Source of the DNA: an uncultured Collinsella sp.
Lineage (GTDB): Bacteria > Actinomycetota > Coriobacteriia > Coriobacteriales > Coriobacteriaceae
Length of the DNA stretch: 57,016 bases
Assembly: GCA_900543505.1 (NCBI GenBank)
Contig: UQSB01000005.1
Span: forward strand, 1 to 57,016
Direction of reading: 5' to 3'
Positions 50,766-57,016 of this stretch are shown in pieces (position 1 is the first letter of the stretch; the number at the start of each line of letters is the position of its first letter). A program made the translations under genes and the position numbers. The notes under the pieces are model-generated. The model saw only the letters and a list, made by a program, of their open reading frames with translations. It was not told the origin of the DNA and did no database searches.

Positions 50766-50780
50766 GTAGACCTACTCCCT

Positions 50781-53093
50781 CTACAACGCGTGCAGCATGT
50801 AGCGGCGGAAGCGTTCAATAACAGTTTGCGGAGCCGGCATGCTCCGATGCAGGCGTTCGGTAAAACGTCGGAGCGTGCGCAACTCGTTCGGTTTAAGCTG
50901 GCGGCCACCAAACGCATAAGCTTGATGAAGTCGAATCGCTCGACGGTATTCCCACGGGTCAATCTGGGGGAACACTGCAGCAAAGGCATCCAGGCAATCG
51001 AGCGGCTTGGTCTCGTCAAAGGCGTCGAGACCGCTTTGGTTCATCACAAGGGCAAGATAGCCGTAGAGTGCCGGCACGCATATATCCTGCTCATCACTCT
51101 CGATAGCCCGCGTGCGCCGAGCGCGCAAGACAAACCTGCGAACAAACAGAGCGAGCAGGACGGCAATCACCGCGCCGATCAAACCGACCCCAACTTTGGC
51201 CACAACGGGAATGTTATGCATTACCGGCACATCCTCGCGATGCTTATCCTCGGCCTGTCCTGCGACCGAGCCCGCATCGAGCGTCTTATCGTTGGCACCG
51301 TTGCTCCATGCCTCGCCCACATCGATAATCTTATCGGCATCGAGCGTCTGGCTATAGTATCCAGGGGTGACCTCCACGGGCGTCCATCCCTGACCGTCAA
51401 GGTAGATCTCGGTCCACGCGTGCGCATCGGCAGCCGTCAAGTTGAGCGCCACGCCTGCCCCAACAGCAGCGGCCAGCTGATCATCTGCTGCCCGATAGCC
51501 CTCGACATAGCGCGCGGGAATTCCCTGAGATCGAAACGCGAGCGTCGCCGCCGTGGCAAAGTAAGCAGAGTTGCCCTCGTGCGCCGTGCCCAAGAACCAC
51601 GAGACAAACGACGTCGCCCCGGTATAGGCTGGCGGGTTATCCGTCTGTCCCGCAAGCGAAGCCAACATCGTGCGCACGCGACTGATCACGGCTGTATCCG
51701 AAACAGTCGCCCCAGCATCCCAGCTGTCGCTCGAGAACAGGTATGCATCGATGGCATCCCGCTCCTCTTCGCGAACGTCCAAGTAATTATCGCGAACAAA
51801 AGCGGCGTACACCCGCTCGCTTTTTGCATAGTCGCTCTTGGAGGACGCCAGCCAGCTCGAATCTGCAATGACGTCATCTGATGGCACGTTATCGACGGTC
51901 ACACTGTATGTTTTGGACGGCAAAGGGTCCATGCTTAGCATCGTCGAGCCCGTCAACATTGCGTCGGCACCGCTCAGCGAGCGCAGTGTATAGGGAGCAT
52001 AGGTGTATCTGCGGTTGGCGCCCGAGGCATTGACTGAAATCTCAACCGCCTCGACAGGCTCGCCGCCCTCACGCTCGGTCTCGGTATCAAACGCGGCGCG
52101 TTGCTCGGCTACCGTCAAACCGTTCTGACGCAGCCATTCACGCATGCCGGACCATTCGCCCTCGTAGGACATCCAGTCGCCGCGCCCCCAAGACATGCCA
52201 TCAAACGCCGTGCCCACAAAACCCTTCATGAGCAGGTCGTCGCCGAGCGTCTTGCTGGCGGCAAGCGACAGCGTCGTGGACTCGCCTTCGTTCATGTCCG
52301 CCGCTTGCGAAAGGTCGCCCTCGGGCAGCGAATCGTCCCCAAATCGAACGCCCCGGACTGCTCTGACGGCAGACGCCGACAGGGCGGACAACGCGGGAAG
52401 AGGTTGTACAAGGGCAACGGTCAGTGCAAAGAGAACGCCGCATGCAACGCACAGGCCGCCAAGACCAAATAGAACCTGGGGCAAACCTACCGTAGAGCCC
52501 CGCAACTCGTCAGCACGGCACTGGACAAGCCAGCCCGCAACGCCCAGCGTCATAGACATCGCAGAATCACCAAGCTGCAGCGCCATGGAAGCCGAGCCGC
52601 AGATAACGATGATTAAGAGCGTGGGCCACGAAACGCTCAAGTTGGCAAAAAGCCAGGCGAGTGAGCCGGCAAACATGCCGGCGAGCACCGCCAGCGACAC
52701 GGCTTCACACAGCAGACCGGCGTCTGCCACCAATGGAATATACAGTTCACAGATCGAGTTGACGCGAGCGATAACCGTATTGACGCACGCATAGAAGCCC
52801 CAGCGTGCCGAAGGAATCAAGAGCGCGCATAAAAGCGCTACGGACGCCGCAGCCAAGGCAATCCAGAGGGGAGCCTTTTTCGAAGCCATCAAAACGCCCA
52901 AAGCGCCCAGCGCAACGGCCACGCCAACGGCAACGGCCAGCATTATCCCCATGTACGTTGCACTCAGGCACCGAGCAATTGTGCAGCAGAAGCCCGCAGA
53001 CAATAAAACCGCGGGAGCCACCGACAGGAACATGGCAACAACGCGACCATTCGAAGCGATGCGCTCCGTCGAGGTAAGAGTCACAAAGTTCAT
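50781..53093 (-). CDS. Membrane transglutaminase-like protein with Ser in place of the catalytic Cys
   Basis: 770 residues from ATG 53093 (GGAG seven bases upstream, one base after the DUF58 stop). N-terminal third has about seven membrane helices as in DUF3488/TgpA proteins; a large outer domain follows (about 250-620); one more helix (about 630-655) and a cytosolic tail. The transglutaminase core reads HEGNSAYFATAATLAF then GIPARYVEGY, where relatives have GYCVHFATAAT: the nucleophile Cys is Ser509 (codon TCT, 51567-51569). His558 in DAHAWTEIYLDG and Glu574 in GWTPVEVTPG are present. It may be a non-catalytic binding module or, less likely, a Ser-type enzyme. Confidence 0.88.
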   Translation of the reverse strand: MNFVTLTSTERIASNGRVVAMFLSVAPAVLLSAGFCCTIARCLSATYMGIMLAVAVGVAVALGALGVLMASKKAPLWIALAAASVALLCALLIPSARWGFYACVNTVIARVNSICELYIPLVADAGLLCEAVSLAVLAGMFAGSLAWLFANLSVSWPTLLIIVICGSASMALQLGDSAMSMTLGVAGWLVQCRADELRGSTVGLPQVLFGLGGLCVACGVLFALTVALVQPLPALSALSASAVRAVRGVRFGDDSLPEGDLSQAADMNEGESTTLSLAASKTLGDDLLMKGFVGTAFDGMSWGRGDWMSYEGEWSGMREWLRQNGLTVAEQRAAFDTETEREGGEPVEAVEISVNASGANRRYTYAPYTLRSLSGADAMLTGSTMLSMDPLPSKTYSVTVDNVPSDDVIADSSWLASSKSDYAKSERVYAAFVRDNYLDVREEERDAIDAYLFSSDSWDAGATVSDTAVISRVRTMLASLAGQTDNPPAYTGATSFVSWFLGTAHEGNSAYFATAATLAFRSQGIPARYVEGYRAADDQLAAAVGAGVALNLTAADAHAWTEIYLDGQGWTPVEVTPGYYSQTLDADKIIDVGEAWSNGANDKTLDAGSVAGQAEDKHREDVPVMHNIPVVAKVGVGLIGAVIAVLLALFVRRFVLRARRTRAIESDEQDICVPALYGYLALVMNQSGLDAFDETKPLDCLDAFAAVFPQIDPWEYRRAIRLHQAYAFGGRQLKPNELRTLRRFTERLHRSMPAPQTVIERFRRYMLHAL

Positions 53094-53094
53094 C

Positions 53095-54267
53095 TTAGAG
53101 CTCCAGACTCTTGATATGGGCCGAATCACTCGATACCGGGCAATGCGTGATGATGTAGTTGGCTCCGTGCTCGATGCTATACGACTCGACCGAATCCGAC
53201 ACATGGAGTACCGATAGATCGGTCAGACGGCCTATCTCGATATAGGCCTGTTCATCGACGCCCACCGTTACCAGCACCGTTTTGCCAATGCCCTTTGCTG
53301 CCACGAGCTTGGCATAGTGCTCGTGCGATGTTGGATAGGCAGGGCCAAGCGGCGTTGCCGTCAAAGCATCAAGCATCCTATTGAACCCACGTCGGTCATC
53401 AACGGGATAGACAGCCAAAGAGCCTTCGGGGGCAGCCACGACCACATGATGGTATCCCTGACGCATAAGCGCCAGCGATATCGATGCGGTAAAACCCAGC
53501 ACCGCAGAAAGAACCTCAGCGTGGCTTGCGTACTCAAAATCGCACGCAAACGCACCAAACAAGATGGCAATAGCGTGGTCTTGTGGGCGCGAAGCCTCGC
53601 GCACCAGCACGTCGTCAAAGCGCGTCGACAGCTTCCAGTGGATCGACTTGACCGCATCGCCCTCGTGATAGGGCCTCACGTCAAAGACCTCGGAGGCGTC
53701 CTGGCCGCTTCGATGGGGATCATAGCTCGTGCCCTCAAGACCGGCAGAAGCACTTTGGTTAGGAACAACCTGGATGTCGAGCACCTCGGGATAGACCGTA
53801 AACAACCCATGAAAGTCTGCATTCTCGAGAGCAAGCGACGTAAAGCCCATCTCATCGACCAGGCGCGCGGTGTCAAGGGTAATCGTGTGCGCACCGCAGA
53901 CGGTCGAATCGAGCTCCAGCTCAAACAAAGCGGGCCTGCCCGTCGCGGGGGCAAGACTTACGGGATAGACTGTCCGCGCTCCCGTCAGCTGGTTATAAAC
54001 CGAAAACGACAGCTCCATACGACCGCGAAACATAAGCGGGCGATCCAGTGTGATGCGCAATACAAGAGGCGCGTTGACAACACACGACCGGGGAAGCTCA
54101 AAGCTAAGCTTGAGCAGGGCAACGCTCGAACGGCACGCCGCCACCGTAATCACGGGCATGGCGATCAACGCCGCGGCAGCAGCGAGCGCGGCCGCATTGG
54201 CGGTAAACACAAACGTGGCGAGCAGGAGCGCGACGGACACGATATAGGTAATCTTGTTGGCAATCAT
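53095..54267 (-). CDS. DUF58 (von Willebrand-like) protein of the MoxR system
   Basis: 390 residues from ATG 54267; no clear binding site, 35 bases after the moxR stop. Two N-terminal membrane helices (MIANKITYIVSVALLLATFVF and about 25-45), then a beta-rich part and the DUF58 core FDVRPYHEGDAVKSIHWKLSTRFDDVLVRE, followed by a Rossmann-like region. Known: DUF58 proteins are near-universal partners of MoxR ATPases and are thought to work in protein complex maturation at the membrane. Overlaps closely with the downstream transglutaminase-like gene. Confidence 0.88.
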   Translation of the reverse strand: MIANKITYIVSVALLLATFVFTANAAALAAAAALIAMPVITVAACRSSVALLKLSFELPRSCVVNAPLVLRITLDRPLMFRGRMELSFSVYNQLTGARTVYPVSLAPATGRPALFELELDSTVCGAHTITLDTARLVDEMGFTSLALENADFHGLFTVYPEVLDIQVVPNQSASAGLEGTSYDPHRSGQDASEVFDVRPYHEGDAVKSIHWKLSTRFDDVLVREASRPQDHAIAILFGAFACDFEYASHAEVLSAVLGFTASISLALMRQGYHHVVVAAPEGSLAVYPVDDRRGFNRMLDALTATPLGPAYPTSHEHYAKLVAAKGIGKTVLVTVGVDEQAYIEIGRLTDLSVLHVSDSVESYSIEHGANYIITHCPVSSDSAHIKSLEL

Positions 54268-54302
54268 GGGCGTAACGTAGGACGCAAAAGGTAAACGATC
54301 CG

Positions 54303-55256
54303 CTACGAGCGGCCGCGAACCTGACCCATAGACGGGGCGGGAACGGCAGCGAGGATGCGGTCGAGGACGTCGGCGGCGCCAATCGATTCAATACGCGCCT
54401 GGGGGCGTAAAACGAGACGGTGGGCGCAAACAGCCTTAAATACCTCGCGCACGTCCTCGGGCACCACATAGTCGCGCTCACGAATCAATGCGCAGGCGCG
54501 CGCCATGCGGGTGAGCGCGATAATGCCGCGGGGGCTCACGCCCAGCTCGACAAGATCGTCATTACGGGTCTCCTCGCACAGGCGGACGATATAATCCAGC
54601 ACCGTGTCGGCAACCTGTACATTGCCCAGGTAGTTTTGGATATCGAGCAGATCATCGCAGGCAACCATGGGCTTAATGTCGTCGAGCGGGTTGACATAGC
54701 GACGGGCCTTGAGGATATCGATCTGGTCCTGGCGCGACGGATAGCCAACGGACAGACGAACCATAAAGCGATCGAGCTGGCTATCGGGCAGCGGTTGCGT
54801 GCCCGCCGAGCCCACCGGGTTCTCGGTTGCGATACACACAAAGGGACGCGGGACCTGATGCGTCTGCCCGTCGATAGTCACCGCGCGCTCTTCCATAACC
54901 TCGAGCAGGGCCGACTGCGTCTTAGCGCTGGTACGGTTAATCTCGTCGCCCAGCAGCATGTTGCAGTTGACGGCGCCCCACACAAAGCGAAACGTACCGG
55001 AGTCGCGGTCGAACATCGTAAAGCCCGTAATGTCCGAGGGCAGCGTATCGGGCGTAAATTGCACACGCTTAAAGTCCAGACCCAGCGCGCGCGAAAGCGC
55101 CAGGGCCAGCGTCGTCTTGCCGGTACCGGGCACATCCTCTAACAGGATATGACCGCCAGCGTAGATAGCCATGAGGGCCTTCTCAATCACATCGTGCTTG
55201 CCCAGCAGGGCGCGGCTCACTTCGTTGATGATGCTGCTTGACTGTTCGACGATCAC
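54303..55256 (-). CDS. MoxR-family AAA+ ATPase
   Basis: 317 residues from GTG 55256, two bases after the kinase stop. Walker A EDVPGTGKTTLALAL (around residue 45), RVQFTPDTLPSDITGF (MoxR-specific), Walker B NMLLGDEINRTSAKTQSALLEVMEE, sensor 1 VCIATENP and sensor 2 SPRGIIAL. Known: chaperone-like ATPases that act with DUF58/VWA proteins to assemble or activate complexes, often at the envelope. Here linked to a transglutaminase-like and a giant LRR protein, which are the likely clients. Confidence 0.94.
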   Translation of the reverse strand: MIVEQSSSIINEVSRALLGKHDVIEKALMAIYAGGHILLEDVPGTGKTTLALALSRALGLDFKRVQFTPDTLPSDITGFTMFDRDSGTFRFVWGAVNCNMLLGDEINRTSAKTQSALLEVMEERAVTIDGQTHQVPRPFVCIATENPVGSAGTQPLPDSQLDRFMVRLSVGYPSRQDQIDILKARRYVNPLDDIKPMVACDDLLDIQNYLGNVQVADTVLDYIVRLCEETRNDDLVELGVSPRGIIALTRMARACALIRERDYVVPEDVREVFKAVCAHRLVLRPQARIESIGAADVLDRILAAVPAPSMGQVRGRS

Positions 55257-55258
55257 GG

Positions 55259-56902
55259 TTACTCATTTCCTCGGTAAGCTGCCTCGGCCGTCGCGGCCGC
55301 CAGCTGTGCTTTCAAAACGTTCAGATCGATGGGCTTGCCCACATGTCCGTTCATGCCCACACTGCGCGAGCGCTCAATGTCCTCGGTGTAGTCATTGGCA
55401 GAGAGCGCAATGATGGGAATGGCGCCGGCGTCCTCATGATTAAGCCCTCGAATCTGCTCCGCCGCTTCCCAACCGTTGAGCACGGGCATCTGAATATCCA
55501 TGAGGATCGCATCGTACGTACCCGCGGGCATGCTCTGAAATCGCTCAACGACCGCTCGGCCGTTCTCGGCACGATCGACCGCCGCGCCTCGTCTTGCCAG
55601 CAGCTCAATCACGATCATGGCATTGATTTCGTTATCCTCGGCCAACAGGAATCGCTTGCCCTCAAACTGATAGGTAAGCGACGAACCAAGGGAATCGGGA
55701 GCCGTCTCGAGGGTCTGCCCTTTGAGTTTAAGGTCCTCAACCTGCTCGGACGTGGCCAGGCGCAGCGGGATGTAGGCCGAAAACGTTGAGCCACGACCGG
55801 GCTCGGTATCGACGACGATCTCGCCGCCCATCAGGTCGACGAGCGCGCTCGTAATGGCCATGCCCAGGCCCGTTCCGCCGTAGCGGCGCGCGATGGTGCG
55901 GTCCTCCTGCTCAAACGGCTTAAAGATTTTGCTGACGTAGCGAGGATCCATACCCTTGCCCGTGTCGCGCACGCGCAGCATATAGCTCACGCCGCCGTCT
56001 GCCTGGTACATCTCGCGCAGGGTTACGGTAACGCTGCCGCCCTGCTCGGTAAACTTGACCGCGTTGGATATAAAGTTGATGACGATCTGCGACAGGCGCA
56101 TGCGATCGCCCACGACAAAAACGTTTTCGCAGTCCTCGAGATTGACCGAGTACGTAAGCCCTTTGTCGGCTGCCTGCGAGCTAAACATGCGCTCAATCTC
56201 ATCGGCAAACAGACGCATGTCAAACGGCGCATCGTCAAGGCGCACGCGCCCGCTGTTGAGGCGGCTCATATCGAGCATATCGTTGATAAGCGAAAGCAAG
56301 TAGGCCGAAAGCTGCGAGGCGCGAGACAAGTCGTCCATCAGGCGAGGCTCATCTGCATGATGCTCGCGGGCAAGCGAAATCATGCCCTCGATGCCATTGA
56401 GCGGCGTGCGGATCTCGTGGCTCATCTGGTTCATATAGTCCGTGCGCGCGTTGGCGGTCTCGACGGCGCGATCGCGCTCGGACTCCGCTTTGGCGATACG
56501 CTCGTTTTCGGTCGTCACATCGACTGCAGAAACCAGGTACTGCGTGCCGTCTTGAATGAGCGCAATCGTAAACCTAATGCTGAGCTGCGTTTTTTCTCCA
56601 TGGGGCGCATAGTAGGAGCACAGAAGGTTCAGCGGAGTCGCGTGGTCCCAGTCCCTCACCTGTCGCTGTATGCGAACACGGTCGCTATCGGGAATAAAAC
56701 GGTACAGCGTCTCGATGTCGTCGCCAATACGCTCGGGCGATACGCCAAAGACGCGTTCAAAATTTGGGGTGATATAGAGCGGAAGACAGTCGCTGGCACG
56801 CAAGACCAGCGCAACGTTGGGCCCTTGCTGCGCAAGCGCCTCTTCAAACAGTCGACGCGCTCGGTCCGCGTCGCGCTTCTCGTGTGAACCGAACAGCCCC
56901 AA
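55259..56902 (-). CDS. Soluble hybrid sensor histidine kinase (PAS-HisKA-HATPase-REC)
   Basis: 547 residues, starting at TTG 56902 behind AAGGGGG; no ATG fits. Order: PAS-like sensor (about 25-135, VLRASDCLPLYITPNFERVFG), HisKA with His162 in MNQMSHEIRTPLNG, HATPase with N-box NFISNAVKF (Asn280), DTGKGM and GGTGLGMAI, then a C-terminal receiver with AEDNEINAMI, phospho-acceptor Asp469 in LMDIQMPVLNG and the Lys of GHVGKPID. No membrane helix, so a cytosolic sensor. No HPt domain or separate regulator follows; the next gene is moxR two bases on. Inference: senses an internal cue and controls or couples to the MoxR system. Confidence 0.92.
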   Translation of the reverse strand: MGLFGSHEKRDADRARRLFEEALAQQGPNVALVLRASDCLPLYITPNFERVFGVSPERIGDDIETLYRFIPDSDRVRIQRQVRDWDHATPLNLLCSYYAPHGEKTQLSIRFTIALIQDGTQYLVSAVDVTTENERIAKAESERDRAVETANARTDYMNQMSHEIRTPLNGIEGMISLAREHHADEPRLMDDLSRASQLSAYLLSLINDMLDMSRLNSGRVRLDDAPFDMRLFADEIERMFSSQAADKGLTYSVNLEDCENVFVVGDRMRLSQIVINFISNAVKFTEQGGSVTVTLREMYQADGGVSYMLRVRDTGKGMDPRYVSKIFKPFEQEDRTIARRYGGTGLGMAITSALVDLMGGEIVVDTEPGRGSTFSAYIPLRLATSEQVEDLKLKGQTLETAPDSLGSSLTYQFEGKRFLLAEDNEINAMIVIELLARRGAAVDRAENGRAVVERFQSMPAGTYDAILMDIQMPVLNGWEAAEQIRGLNHEDAGAIPIIALSANDYTEDIERSRSVGMNGHVGKPIDLNVLKAQLAAATAEAAYRGNE

Positions 56903-57016
56903 TATGCCCCCTTTTATATTTCGGGGTTTAGTCTACCAGCTCAAAGGCACTTTACAGAGATAATACCCAGCTAAAGTTAGCAATTAATGATGCAAAACGC
57001 GCCCGAGGCAACCTTG
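56903..57016. promoter_or_regulatory. Upstream region of the five-gene envelope operon
   Basis: No gene seen. On the minus strand TTAATT, 16 bases, TATTAT could be a promoter; the sequence is AT-richer than its surroundings. Weak call, and the upstream neighbour is outside the window. Confidence 0.3.

Overview
The window looks like a chromosome segment of a high-GC, gut-associated Coriobacteriia member, most likely Collinsella or a close relative. This is inferred from the strong GC bias in third codon positions, frequent GTG/TTG starts behind AAGGAGG-type ribosome binding sites, a bifidobacterial-type bile salt hydrolase, LAATG sorting signals, and gene families common in that group. No rRNA, tRNA, CRISPR array, integrase or transposase was seen, so the accessory features are built from duplications, palindromic repeats and unusual fusions rather than from a recognisable mobile element.

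Layout. 1-5.7 kb: the 5' part of a MarR-like/RGG-tail protein, a DHA2 drug exporter, a short peptide deformylase, an aminotransferase fused to an XRE helix-turn-helix domain with a clear repeat operator, and a LysR regulator. 5.8-12.3 kb: an EamA exporter divergent from that LysR gene, a Kup potassium transporter, a bile salt hydrolase, a second, degenerate deformylase-like protein, and an NCS2 purine permease. 12.4-16.3 kb: two tandem beta-helix surface proteins made by a roughly 2.05 kb tandem duplication whose footprint includes the 3' end of the purine permease; the first copy has a one-base frameshift in a C tract. 16.4-21.8 kb: an esterase, a uracil permease, a MetE-like (YxjG-type) methyltransferase with LysR-type operators, a LysR gene and a Cof-type phosphatase. 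21.8-24.1 kb: a TPP riboswitch with its terminator, thiM, a thiamine-binding protein, thiE, then three palindromic repeats. 24.1-29.7 kb: a patatin lipase and two related c-di-GMP proteins (GGDEF-PAS-degenerate GGDEF, one extended with a further degenerate GGDEF and an EAL domain). 29.8-32.7 kb: an iron-flavoprotein-like reductase, a Cys-less ArsC/Spx-like protein, a COG0523 GTPase and TrmL. 32.7-38.5 kb: UvrA2-like ATPase, an AAA ATPase and a TetM-like translational GTPase, separated by three copies of one palindrome that carry or touch the genes' stop codons. 38.7-46.5 kb: GNAT, a zinc-ribbon protein, RsmJ, a 47-residue membrane protein, a four-helix membrane protein, RlmA-like methyltransferase, MATE exporter, a second LysR/EamA divergent pair and uracil-DNA glycosylase.

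46.5-56.9 kb is the most striking region: a single minus-strand operon coding in order for a cytosolic hybrid histidine kinase, a MoxR AAA+ ATPase, a DUF58 protein, a membrane transglutaminase-like protein whose nucleophile Cys is replaced by Ser, and a 1415-residue membrane-anchored protein with BspA-type leucine-rich repeats. The tight spacing suggests one envelope system in which the MoxR/DUF58 pair, a pseudo-transglutaminase and a giant surface protein work together under sensor control.

Most long open frames antisense to these genes are GC-driven shadows and were left out.
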